64,000 nucleotides of DNA from Sphingomonadales bacterium Ga0077531. Its GTDB lineage: Bacteria; Pseudomonadota; Alphaproteobacteria; Sphingomonadales; Sphingomonadaceae. The stretch is from assembly GCA_001464915.1 (NCBI GenBank), contig LNED01000038.1, forward strand, positions 62,001 through 126,000. The letters run 5' to 3'. The notes beneath the pieces are model-generated. The model did no database searches, was not told the DNA's origin, and saw nothing but the letters and a program-made list of their open reading frames with translations. Shown here in pieces: positions 47,272-56,733 of this stretch (position 1 is the stretch's first letter; each line of letters opens with the position of its first letter). A program made the translations under genes and the position numbers.

Positions 47272-48051
47272 TCAAAACCCCGGATGGATCGCCATCGCTG
47301 CGCCATCGACCAGCATTTCCGCGCCGGTCATGAACGGGCATTCGTCACTGGCGAGAAACGCTATCGCAGCGGCTGTTTCCGCCGGATCGGCAAGGCGGTT
47401 CAGCGGCGAGGTTTTCGCCACCGCTGCAATCAACCCCGGCGTCTGCAGTTCCGCCGCCTGTAAAATCCCCGTCATCGTCGCGCCGGGGATCACGGTGTTG
47501 CAGCGAATGTTGAGGCCATGTTGCGCGCACCATGTGGCCACCGATTTCGACAGCACCCGCACCGCGCCCTTGCTGGCCGAATAGCCGACATCGGTGGGCA
47601 ACGGAGCAATCGCGGTGGTGGAGGCGATGTTTACGATCGCACCTTTGGAGCCACCCGGATTGGCGCGCATCGCCGCAATCGCTGCTCGGCAGCCCGCCAT
47701 CGTTCCGGAGAGGTTGACGGCGAGCACCTGATCCCACGCGGCGAACATCGCGTCATCATCAAGGTCGCCGATCCCCGCGCCCGACACCATCCCGGCGTTG
47801 TTGACGAGAATATCGAGCCGCCCGAACGCCTCCACCGCGCGGGCGACGATCTGCGGCCATAACGCGCGGTCAGACACGTCCTGCACCGCAAACAGCGCGC
47901 CAACCTCGGCACACAAGGCCGCGCCGCGTTCTACACTGATATCCGTGCCGAGCACCTGCGCCCCGTCCGCCACCAACCGCCGCACCGTTGCCGCGCCGAT
48001 CCCGCTGGCGCAGCCGGTTACGATGGCGACCTTACCGGACAGGTCGGGCAT
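47272..48051 (-). CDS. SDR family oxidoreductase
   Basis: MPDLSGKVAIVTGCASGIGAATVRRL, YSASKGAVRVL. Confidence 0.88.
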   Translation of the reverse strand: MPDLSGKVAIVTGCASGIGAATVRRLVADGAQVLGTDISVERGAALCAEVGALFAVQDVSDRALWPQIVARAVEAFGRLDILVNNAGMVSGAGIGDLDDDAMFAAWDQVLAVNLSGTMAGCRAAIAAMRANPGGSKGAIVNIASTTAIAPLPTDVGYSASKGAVRVLSKSVATWCAQHGLNIRCNTVIPGATMTGILQAAELQTPGLIAAVAKTSPLNRLADPAETAAAIAFLASDECPFMTGAEMLVDGAAMAIHPGF

Positions 48052-48698
48052 TACTCCGCTTGCGTCCAGATTGCCGCACATGGCCGCTGATTGTGCGTTT
48101 CCACAAACCGCGCGAGGTTATCCGTCCCCTCAGGCAGTTTCCAGCCGACGGTGAAGCCGAAATTGGCGAAAGCGAACATGATCAGGTCGGCAAAGGTAAA
48201 CTGGCCCAGCGCGATGTGATTGCTCTCCCCCAGAAAGCCGTCGAACATCCGCCATTTTTCGTCCGCCATCGCGAACAGTTCCGCGCCTGCCTCCGGTGAG
48301 ACGACGCTCATGCGCGGTTCGAACATCGGGCGGCCTGTGGTGGCACGGAAACCCATGGTCATTGGAACGACCACCTCTTGATCGAACAACCGCGTCCATT
48401 TGCGCACCGTGGCACGCTCCAATGGGGTTTCGCCGAACAGATTGGGGGTGGGGTGCAGTTCCTCGACATATTCGCAGATCGGCCAGCTTTCCGTGAGGCA
48501 TGTGCCGTCATCCAACTCCAGCGTCGGCGTGGTGCCGAGCGGGTTTTTGGCGACATAGCCCGCATCCTGCCGGTTCGCGCCGGTGATGATGTCGTAGTGC
48601 ACGCGCGTGAAATCGCGACCTTCCTCCAACCCCTTTTCGATCATGAACATCCGCACGAGGCGGGGATTGGGGCCAAGGCTGGAATGCAAGGTGGTCAT
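48051..48698 (-). CDS. glutathione S-transferase family protein
   Basis: GPNPRLVRMFMIEKGLE...NPLGTTPTLELDDGTCLTESWPICEYVEE. Confidence 0.88.
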   Translation of the reverse strand: MTTLHSSLGPNPRLVRMFMIEKGLEEGRDFTRVHYDIITGANRQDAGYVAKNPLGTTPTLELDDGTCLTESWPICEYVEELHPTPNLFGETPLERATVRKWTRLFDQEVVVPMTMGFRATTGRPMFEPRMSVVSPEAGAELFAMADEKWRMFDGFLGESNHIALGQFTFADLIMFAFANFGFTVGWKLPEGTDNLARFVETHNQRPCAAIWTQAE

Positions 48699-48844
48699 GA
48701 TCGTCTCTCCCGATGGGTTTGGCGGTGGTTCTAAGGGCGCGAGGCCTGCCCGTCGCCCTCATAAATGCGCTAGGGCACGGGTGCATGACCCGCACAGAGC
48801 AAAATCGCTTGCGCGCGCGCACTGTGTTGCGCAAGTAAGGCACT

Positions 48845-49372
48845 ATGGATCAAACTATTGCATTAGCCCCCGAACCCGCCGCGCCCGATCAATCGCTTGA
48901 TGATGGCGAGCTGACCAAGCTGAACCCCAACTATGCCCATGCCCTGCGGGTGCAGACCGCGTTGATGGCGATCCCGGTGCTGATCGGGTCGCTGGTGCTT
49001 GAAGCGATCATGCGTGAAAATGCGCTGTTGCCTCCCGGCGTGATCGCCGGGCCGGTGCTGTTGATTGCGATTGCGCTTATCATCCGCATCCCCAGCCGCC
49101 GTTACAGTGCGCGCGGATACCAGATCAGCGCGGATCGGCTGCGCGTGGTGCGCGGGCTTTTGTTTCGGTACGATACCGTGGTGCCGTTCAGCCGGGTGCA
49201 GCATATTGATGTGAACCAGGGTCCGCTCGAACGGTTTTTCGGCATCGCGACCTTGACGTTGCACACGGCGGGCAATCACAATTCCAGCGTCGCCTTGCCC
49301 GGCCTAGGTGAGCCGCTGGCGCGCGAGATGCGCGAGACGATCCGTGCCCATATCCGCCGGGACAGCCTGTGA
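48845..49372 (+). CDS. bacterial PH domain membrane protein (YdbS-like)
   Basis: two TM segments; GYQISADRLRVVRGLLFRYDTVVPFSRVQHIDVNQGPLERFFGIATLTLHTAG. Confidence 0.82.
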   Translation: MDQTIALAPEPAAPDQSLDDGELTKLNPNYAHALRVQTALMAIPVLIGSLVLEAIMRENALLPPGVIAGPVLLIAIALIIRIPSRRYSARGYQISADRLRVVRGLLFRYDTVVPFSRVQHIDVNQGPLERFFGIATLTLHTAGNHNSSVALPGLGEPLAREMRETIRAHIRRDSL

Positions 49373-50943
49373 GCGAACACCTTCGCACTGCCCCGGTCAG
49401 CGTCGTGCTCGGCGCGATCGGCAGCTTGCGTCAGGCGATCATTCCGGCGCTGGCGATCGGATTTTCGGGCATTGGCGAAGGAATGGGTCGCGGACTGCTG
49501 GCAATCGGCGTCGGGATCGCGGCAGCGGTGATCGGCACCGTGATCAGCTACATCGGCTGGAGGCGGCTGACCTATACCATCGGTGAGACGGATATCCGGG
49601 TCGAAAGTGGCATCCTCAGCCGTTCGGCCCGGTCGGTGCCGTACGAACGGATTCAGGACGTCAGCTTGGAGGCCAAGCCCCTGCCGCGCCTGTTCGGGTT
49701 GGTGTCGGTCAAATTTGAAACGGGCGCAGGCGGGGGCGAGGATCTCAGCCTCAACTACCTGACCAAAGCCGAGGGTGAACGCCTGCGCCAATTGGTGCGC
49801 GAACGCCGCGATGATGAAGCCGCCGTGGTCGCGGCAGCCGATCCCGCTGTGCCGCAAACCGCCACCACCGATGAGGGCGATGTGCTGTTCGAGATGGGCC
49901 CGGCGCGGCTGATCAATTTCGGGCTGTTCGAATTTTCGCTGGCGATTTTCGCGGTGCTCGGCGGTCTGCTGCAATATGTCGACAATGTTTCGGATGTCGA
50001 CATCTGGAACGTCGATCTGTGGCGCGGCTGGCTGGAAGAACAGGGCAGCTTTGTCGCCAGCCTTGGCCCCTATGCGCAGGCGGCCGGGGTGGTTGCAGGC
50101 CTGTTCGGGCTGGTGATCATCGGCATGGCGAGCGGGATCATCCGCACCTTTTTGCGCGATTGGGGCTTCACGCTCACCCGTTCGGCGCGCGGGTTCCGGC
50201 GGCAGCGTGGGCTGTTCACCCGCACCGATGTGGTGATGCCCGCGCACCGGGTGCAGGCGGTGGTGATCGGCACCGGCTTTGTGCGCTACCGCTTCGGCTG
50301 GCATGGCTTGAGCTTTGTCAGCCTAGCGCAAGACGACAAGAACGAGAGCCACGTGGTCGCGCCATTCGCCACGATGGAAGAAATCGCGCCGATCGTGCGT
50401 GCGGCGGGGTTCCACCTGCCGGACGGTGGTTTGCACTGGCAGCGCGCCAGCAAGCGTCATCTGACCGATACCACCTTCACCGCCCTATTGGCCTGCGTCG
50501 TCGGGGCGGTTGCGGCGGCTTTGTTTGCGCCGTTCGGGGTTGCTTTCATCCCCTTGGGCGCGGCGGTGCTGATCGCCGGCGCGAACCTGTATGCGTGGGA
50601 GTTCCGCCGCCATGCGCTCGACGCGACGCAGATTTTCGCGACCACCGGGATGATGTCGCCCACCAGCCGGATCGCCACCCGCCTCAAATTGCATTCGGTC
50701 GAGATTGCGCAGGGGCCGCTCGCCCGGTGGCGCGGCTATGCGACGGTGAATTTGGGGCTAGCGGGGGGGACGTTTGCGATTCCGGGCGTGCCGCTTGAAG
50801 ATGCCCGAAAGCTGCGCGCCAGCGTGATCGAAACCATTGCGGCGACGGACTACTCGCGGCTCGATGCCCCGCTTGACCAGCCGCAGGATCAGGCCTTGAG
50901 CGGCGCCCAGTCGGGGTTGTCGGTGAATTTCTTGGCGACGTAG
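49369..50943 (+). CDS. bacterial PH domain membrane protein (YdbT-like)
   Basis: repeated bPH2 domains (VESGILSRSARSVPYERIQDVSLEAKPLPRLFGLVSVKFETG); overlaps upstream gene by 4 nt. Confidence 0.82.
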   Translation: MSEHLRTAPVSVVLGAIGSLRQAIIPALAIGFSGIGEGMGRGLLAIGVGIAAAVIGTVISYIGWRRLTYTIGETDIRVESGILSRSARSVPYERIQDVSLEAKPLPRLFGLVSVKFETGAGGGEDLSLNYLTKAEGERLRQLVRERRDDEAAVVAAADPAVPQTATTDEGDVLFEMGPARLINFGLFEFSLAIFAVLGGLLQYVDNVSDVDIWNVDLWRGWLEEQGSFVASLGPYAQAAGVVAGLFGLVIIGMASGIIRTFLRDWGFTLTRSARGFRRQRGLFTRTDVVMPAHRVQAVVIGTGFVRYRFGWHGLSFVSLAQDDKNESHVVAPFATMEEIAPIVRAAGFHLPDGGLHWQRASKRHLTDTTFTALLACVVGAVAAALFAPFGVAFIPLGAAVLIAGANLYAWEFRRHALDATQIFATTGMMSPTSRIATRLKLHSVEIAQGPLARWRGYATVNLGLAGGTFAIPGVPLEDARKLRASVIETIAATDYSRLDAPLDQPQDQALSGAQSGLSVNFLAT

Positions 50944-51206
50944 GAACAGTCGGGGCGGATCAGGAAATCCTGCCGCTGGGCATCGTCAATCAAGCGATCA
51001 ACCAAGGCCGCCGCCACCCCGCGCCCACCAATCGCGCGCGGCACGATGGTGTGCGCGGCGACCCGCACTTCAGTGCCATCGCGCTCCCCGCCCGGTTCCC
51101 ATTCGAGATAGCCTTCTTCAGCCGCGCCTTCGAGCACCGCGACATAGCGACCGCCCTGGCCGGTGACGTGGTGGGTGATTGTCAGCTTTAAGCTTTGATC
51201 GTTCAT
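50889..51206 (-). CDS. GNAT-like N-acetyltransferase (small YidJ/NATD1 type)
   Basis: YLEWEPGGERDGTEVRVAAHTIVPRAIGGRGVAAALVDRLIDDAQRQ...DCSYVAKKF. Confidence 0.82.
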   Translation of the reverse strand: MNDQSLKLTITHHVTGQGGRYVAVLEGAAEEGYLEWEPGGERDGTEVRVAAHTIVPRAIGGRGVAAALVDRLIDDAQRQDFLIRPDCSYVAKKFTDNPDWAPLKA

Positions 51207-51259
51207 GCCGGTCTGCTCCCACTTGTCATGCCCGCGCTGGCGGTTAGAGGCGTTTGGCC

Positions 51260-52279
51260 ATGACCCTTGCCAAACCCTTCCTGTCCGACAATGCCGCTGC
51301 CGTCCACCCCAAGCTGTGGGAGGCGATGCGCGCGGCCGACGCGCCCGACAATCCCTATGATGGCGATGCACTATCGGGGGGATTGGACGCGCGCTTTACC
51401 GCGTTGTTCGGGCGCGAATGTGCCGCGCTGTGGGTGGCGACCGGAACAGCGGCGAATTGTCTGGCGCTCGCCACGATGTGCGCGCCGCACGGCGGGGTGG
51501 TGTGCCACCGTGAGGCGCATATCGAGGTTGATGAAGGCGGTGCGCCGGGGTTCTACCTCCACGGCGCGAAACTGATGCATGCCGACGGCGATGGCGCCAA
51601 GTTGACGCCTGCCGATCTCGCCGCGGTGATCGATCCGATTCGCAACGATGTGCATCAGGTGCAGCCGCATGCCATCGCGATCACGCAGGCAAGCGAATAT
51701 GGCCGCGCCTACACGCCGCAAGAACTCGCGGCGCTGGGTGCATTTGCCAAGGAGCGGCGGCTGGGCTTGCACATGGACGGGGCGCGGTTCGCCAATGCGG
51801 CGGCGCACCTTGGCGGTTCGCCCGAGGATGCGGCGCGCGCGGCCGCCGGCCCGGTCGATAGCCTCGCCTTCGGCTTCATCAAGAACGGCGGGATGGGTGC
51901 GGAGGCCGTGGTGCTGTTCGATCCCGAAGCCGCGATGCAAGTCCGCTATCGCCGCAAGCGCGCCGGGCATCTGCAATGCAAGGGCCGCTATCTCGCCGCA
52001 CAGATCATCGCGATGCTCGACGATGGGCTGTGGCTCGCCAATGCGGCCCACGCCAATGCCGCCGCGCGCGAAGTCGCGGCAGGGTGCGCCGATCGCCTGC
52101 TCCACCCGGTCGAAGCGAATGAGCTGTTCGTGCGCTTGAACGAGTCCGAGCGTGCCGCGCTCAGGGCGCAGGATTTCGCGTTCTATGATTGGGGGCCGGA
52201 ATCGGCCCGCTTCGTCACTGCATGGAACACCCGCGCTGAAGACGCGCAGGCATTGGGCAAGGCCATCGCCGCGTTATGA
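51260..52279 (+). CDS. low-specificity L-threonine aldolase / beta-eliminating lyase family
   Basis: FLSDNAAAVHPKLWEAM, GTAANCLALATMCAPHGGVVCHREAHIEVDEGGAPGF, LGLHMDGARFANAAAHLG. Confidence 0.88.
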   Translation: MTLAKPFLSDNAAAVHPKLWEAMRAADAPDNPYDGDALSGGLDARFTALFGRECAALWVATGTAANCLALATMCAPHGGVVCHREAHIEVDEGGAPGFYLHGAKLMHADGDGAKLTPADLAAVIDPIRNDVHQVQPHAIAITQASEYGRAYTPQELAALGAFAKERRLGLHMDGARFANAAAHLGGSPEDAARAAAGPVDSLAFGFIKNGGMGAEAVVLFDPEAAMQVRYRRKRAGHLQCKGRYLAAQIIAMLDDGLWLANAAHANAAAREVAAGCADRLLHPVEANELFVRLNESERAALRAQDFAFYDWGPESARFVTAWNTRAEDAQALGKAIAAL

Positions 52280-53202
52280 CCCAAGCCGCCGCGCCGGAGT
52301 TGTCTGGCCCTTCCATGCTCAGCCCCCGCGTGCTGATCCCCTTCATGCTGACCGGCACGATCTGGGGTTCAACCTGGTTCGTGATCACCGGCCAGATTTC
52401 CGATGTGCCCGCCGCGTGGGGGGTGTTCTACCGCTTCATGCTGGCGACCCCGGCCTTGTTCGTACTCGCAGTGGTGATGGGCAACCGGCTACGGCTGAAC
52501 CGGCCCGAACACCTGTTGGCGTTCGGCGTTGGGATTGCGCAGTTCAGCGGCAATTTCCTGTTCGTCTATCACGCTGAGGCACACATTACGTCGGGCATCG
52601 TCGCGGTGATGTTTGCGCTGTTGATGGTGCCCAATGCGGTGTTCGCGAACATATTCATTGGCGAGAAAGTGCAGCCCGGATTTATCGGCGGGAGCCTTGT
52701 GGCGATTGTGGGCGTGGCGCTGCTGCTGGTGCACGAATGGCGCGTTGCCCCGCTGGATGGCAACGTGGGCCTCGGGATCGTGCTGGCGATTGGCGGAATG
52801 CTGGCGGCTTCGATCGCCAATGTGGTGCAGGCCAACCCGACCGGGCGCGGGGTGCCGATGGTGAGCTTTCTGGCGTGGGCAATGGTTTACGGCACGCTGT
52901 TCGATCTGGCTTTTGCGTTGATCACGGTCGGCCCGCCGGTCGTGCCGCAGGCGTGGCAGTTCTGGGCGGGGACCGCCTATCTCGCCATCATCGGATCGGT
53001 GGTGACCTTTCCGCTGCACTACAATCTCGTGCGCGAGATTGGCGCGGGGCGCACGGCCTATAACGGGATCGTCACCGTATGCGTGGCGATGCTGCTATCG
53101 ACGCTGTTCGAAGGCTATCGCTGGACGTGGCTCACTGCGATAGGCGCGGCGCTGGCACTGCTGGGGATGGGGCTGGCGTTGCGGTCAAAGCAGCGCCGCT
53201 AA
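52276..53202 (+). CDS. DMT (EamA) family transporter
   Basis: MLTGTIWGSTWFVITGQISDVPAAWGVFYRF; duplicated EamA pattern. Confidence 0.85.
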   Translation: MTQAAAPELSGPSMLSPRVLIPFMLTGTIWGSTWFVITGQISDVPAAWGVFYRFMLATPALFVLAVVMGNRLRLNRPEHLLAFGVGIAQFSGNFLFVYHAEAHITSGIVAVMFALLMVPNAVFANIFIGEKVQPGFIGGSLVAIVGVALLLVHEWRVAPLDGNVGLGIVLAIGGMLAASIANVVQANPTGRGVPMVSFLAWAMVYGTLFDLAFALITVGPPVVPQAWQFWAGTAYLAIIGSVVTFPLHYNLVREIGAGRTAYNGIVTVCVAMLLSTLFEGYRWTWLTAIGAALALLGMGLALRSKQRR

Positions 53203-53979
53203 GCCTTCGACATAGGTCGGGAAACGCGGCCGCCAGCCCAGCACGCGCTTGGCCTTGCCATTGGCGACCCGGCGGTTTTCGGCATAGAACCCGCGCGCCA
53301 TTTCGGAGAGGTTGGCTTCTTCCAAAGTCTCCAGCGGGGGCGGCTCCAGCCCCAGCAGGCGGCAGGCGTGTTCGGTGACTTCATTGCCGCTCGCAGGCAA
53401 ATCATCGCCAAGGTTATAGGCACCCGGCGGCGCATCGTGCACCATCGCTGCCACCACGCCGCTGACAATGTCATCGACATGGACGCGGCTGAAGACCTGG
53501 TCCGGTAAGTCGATGCGCCGCGCCTTGCCCTCCCGCACCCGGTCGAGCGCGCTGCGGCCCGGCCCGTAGATGCCGGGCAGGCGGAACACCCTAGCTCCCA
53601 TGCCAAGCCACGCCAGTTCAGCTTCGGCGCGGGCGTTGCGGCGGCCTTCGCCCGATTGGGCGATGGTCGGGGTCGCCTCGTCAACCCACGCGCCTTGCTT
53701 GTCGCCGTAAACTCCGGTCGAGGATAGGTAGAACAGCGGCTTGCCCGTCAGCGCATCGCCATAGTCATCGAGCACGGGATCACTGCCGGTGGTTCGGTCG
53801 GGCGGGACAGACGAAAGGATGTGCGTCGCCTTGCCCAGCGCGCCCAGCACCGCATCAAAATCAGCAAAGGCGATATCGCCAGCACTGCCGGTCGCGCTGA
53901 CATGCCACCCGCGCTCCCGCATCGCAGCGGCAATGCGCGCAGCGGTGTAGCCGAGGCCAAAGATCAGGAGATTGTTCAT
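53185..53979 (-). CDS. NAD-dependent epimerase/SDR-like protein
   Basis: MNNLLIFGLGYTAARIAAAMRERGW, YLSSTGVYGDKQGAWVDE. Confidence 0.85.
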   Translation of the reverse strand: MNNLLIFGLGYTAARIAAAMRERGWHVSATGSAGDIAFADFDAVLGALGKATHILSSVPPDRTTGSDPVLDDYGDALTGKPLFYLSSTGVYGDKQGAWVDEATPTIAQSGEGRRNARAEAELAWLGMGARVFRLPGIYGPGRSALDRVREGKARRIDLPDQVFSRVHVDDIVSGVVAAMVHDAPPGAYNLGDDLPASGNEVTEHACRLLGLEPPPLETLEEANLSEMARGFYAENRRVANGKAKRVLGWRPRFPTYVEGLAALL

Positions 53980-53992
53980 GCCTCTCACCTTG

Positions 53993-54057
53993 CCGTTCGC
54001 CCCGAGCAAAGTCGAGAGGTCGGGCGAATGTGTCTCGACTACGCTCGACACGAACGG
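53993..54057. repeat. REP-like imperfect inverted repeat
   Basis: CCGTTCGCCCCGAGCAAAGTCGAGA (53993-54017) versus TCTCGACTACGCTCGACACGAACGG (54033-54057): 20 of 25 positions pair. Confidence 0.6.
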
Positions 54058-54071
54058 GTAGAGAGCGCGTC

Positions 54072-56732
54072 ATGGACATCGCAACCACCCCCATCAGCCC
54101 CGAAGCCAACCCCGAACTCGCGGATGCCGCGCCGACCCCGCACGCACCGCCTGTCATTCTGCGCGAGGATTATCGCCCGTTCGGCTGGTTGGTGCCCGAT
54201 GTGAAACTCGATTTCGCGCTTGGCATCAATGCTACCCGCGTTCGCGCCGAACTGACGGTGCAGCGCAATGCGCGGGCTGATCATGCCGATACGATCCGCC
54301 TCAATGGCGACAGCCTCACGCCGCTTTCGGTAATGGTCGATGGCGTGCCTGCCGATTGGCGCATGGACGGGGCCGACCTGATCGTGCCGTTGCGGGAGGA
54401 CAGCCACCTGATCGTGGTAGAAACCGAAATCGACCCCGCGGCCAACACCCAGCTGATGGGGCTTTATGCCTCGGGCGGGATGCTCTGCACCCAATGCGAG
54501 GCCGAAGGCTTCCGCCGCATCACCTTCTTCCCTGATCGTCCCGATGTACTGTCGACATATTCGGTGCGGATGACGGGCGATAAGGCCGCTTTCCCGGTGC
54601 TGCTGTGCAATGGCAACCGCACGGCGGCGGGCGATAATTCCGATGGCACCCACTGGGCCGAATGGCACGACCCTTGGCCCAAGCCGTCCTATCTCTTCGC
54701 GCTGGTCGCGGGCGATCTGGTCGCCAACTCCAAGCCTTTCACCACGGTTTCGGGCCGCGAAGTCGAATGCAACGTCTGGGTGCGCGCCGAAGACATCGCC
54801 CGCACCGATCACGCGGTCGAATCGCTCCACCGTTCGATGGCGTGGGACGAGCAGGTGTTCGGGCGCGAATATGATCTTGATCTCTACAACATCGTCGCGG
54901 TCAGCGATTTCAACATGGGGGCGATGGAGAACAAGGGCCTCAACGTCTTCAACACCAAATATGTACTGGCCGACCCCGACACCGCCACAGATGCCGATTT
55001 TGACGCGGTCGAAGGCGTGATCGCCCACGAATATTTTCACAACTGGTCAGGCAACCGCGTGACCTGCCGCGACTGGTTCCAGCTGAGCCTCAAGGAAGGT
55101 TTCACCGTGCTGCGCGATCAGCTTTTCTCGCAGGATATGCGGGGCGAGGCGGTCAAGCGGATTGAGGATGTGCGGATCCTGCGCGCGGCGCAGTTCCCTG
55201 AGGATGGCGGGCCGCTCGCCCACCCGATCCGGCCCGACAGCTACCGCGAGATCAGCAATTTCTACACCGCGACGATCTATAACAAGGGCGCCGAAGTCAT
55301 CCGCATGATGCGGACGATGTGCTGCGTCGAGCGGTTCCGCGCTGGCACCGACCTCTATTTCGACCGCCACGACGGCCAAGCTGCGACGTGCGAGGATTTC
55401 GTCAAGGCGATTGAGGATGGCGCGGGCCTCGACCTCACCCAGTTCCGGCGCTGGTATTCGCAGGCCGGAACGCCGCGCGTCACCGTGCGCCAAGCGGTGG
55501 ATGGCGATGCGCTCACGCTTACCTTCAAACAGCACGTGCCTGCCACCCCCGGCCAACTCGACAAGCTGCCAATGCCGATCCCGCTGCGGGTTGCGGTGCA
55601 TTCGCGTTCAGGCGCTCTCGGTGCAGAGCAGTTGATCGTGCTGACCGAGGTGGATCAGAGTGTCTCCCTGCCGCTCACGGGCCCCGATCCGGTGGTATCG
55701 ATCAACCGCGGCTTCACCGCCCCGGTGGTGATTGATCGCAGCCTGGCGCGCGAAGACCTCGTGTTCCTCGCCGCTTTCGATAACGACCCCTTCGCCCGCT
55801 CCGAAGCCTTGCAGGAACTGGCGGTCAGCCACCTCGTCGGCACGGCAAGTGGCGAATTGTCGGCAGACGATCGGGCCGCAGGCGAAGCCGCGATCATCGG
55901 CGCTTTCCGCTCGAGCATCGCAGATGGCGCGCTCGACGATGCAATGCGCGGCGAACTGCTGCTGCTGCCTTCCGAAACCTATCTGTTTGAAGTGATGGCC
56001 ACGGGCGCGCGGCTGGCCGATCCCGGCGCGATCCACGCCGCACGCGAAGGATTGAAGGCAGCCATCGGCACCGCGCTGGCCGAGGAACTGCTGGCGCTGC
56101 ACGCCCGCGCTTCGGCGGTCACGCTGGACGATCCGGCAGGCAGGGGTGCGCGCAAGGTCAAAACCACCGCGCTCGCGCTGATTGCCGCTGCCGATCCGGC
56201 GCTCGCCGCCACGCTCGCCGCTGCGCAATATGATGCTGCCGACAACATGACCGACCGGCAGGGCGCTCTGATGGTGCTGTGCGGGCTCGATTGTCCGCAG
56301 CGGGCTGAGCGACTGGCATCGTTCTATCAACGTTACACCGGCAATGATCTGGTAATCGACAAGTGGTTCACCTTGCAGGCCCTCTCGCTCCACCCACAAG
56401 TGATCGCGCAGGTACGCGCGCTGGCCGAGCATCCCGATTTCACGATGAAGAACCCCAACCGCGTCCGATCGCTCCACATGGCGTTTGCGGGCAATCCCAA
56501 GGGGTTTCACGCGGCGAGCGGCGAAGGCTATCGGATGGTGGCTGATGTGATCCTCGCGCTCGATCCGATCAACCCGCAGACCGCCGCCCGGTTTGTGCCC
56601 TCACTCGGGCGGTGGCGGCGGATTGAGCCAGTGCGCGCTGGGCTGATGAAGGGCGAGCTTGAACGGATCATGGCGGCGGGCAACCTGTCGCGCGATACGT
56701 TTGAACAGGTCAGCCGCAGTCTTGAGGGGTGA
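54072..56732 (+). CDS. pepN: aminopeptidase N
   Basis: GAMENKGLNVFN, VIAHEYFHNWSGNRVTCRDWFQLSLKEG. Confidence 0.95.
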   Translation: MDIATTPISPEANPELADAAPTPHAPPVILREDYRPFGWLVPDVKLDFALGINATRVRAELTVQRNARADHADTIRLNGDSLTPLSVMVDGVPADWRMDGADLIVPLREDSHLIVVETEIDPAANTQLMGLYASGGMLCTQCEAEGFRRITFFPDRPDVLSTYSVRMTGDKAAFPVLLCNGNRTAAGDNSDGTHWAEWHDPWPKPSYLFALVAGDLVANSKPFTTVSGREVECNVWVRAEDIARTDHAVESLHRSMAWDEQVFGREYDLDLYNIVAVSDFNMGAMENKGLNVFNTKYVLADPDTATDADFDAVEGVIAHEYFHNWSGNRVTCRDWFQLSLKEGFTVLRDQLFSQDMRGEAVKRIEDVRILRAAQFPEDGGPLAHPIRPDSYREISNFYTATIYNKGAEVIRMMRTMCCVERFRAGTDLYFDRHDGQAATCEDFVKAIEDGAGLDLTQFRRWYSQAGTPRVTVRQAVDGDALTLTFKQHVPATPGQLDKLPMPIPLRVAVHSRSGALGAEQLIVLTEVDQSVSLPLTGPDPVVSINRGFTAPVVIDRSLAREDLVFLAAFDNDPFARSEALQELAVSHLVGTASGELSADDRAAGEAAIIGAFRSSIADGALDDAMRGELLLLPSETYLFEVMATGARLADPGAIHAAREGLKAAIGTALAEELLALHARASAVTLDDPAGRGARKVKTTALALIAAADPALAATLAAAQYDAADNMTDRQGALMVLCGLDCPQRAERLASFYQRYTGNDLVIDKWFTLQALSLHPQVIAQVRALAEHPDFTMKNPNRVRSLHMAFAGNPKGFHAASGEGYRMVADVILALDPINPQTAARFVPSLGRWRRIEPVRAGLMKGELERIMAAGNLSRDTFEQVSRSLEG

Positions 56733-56733
56733 G

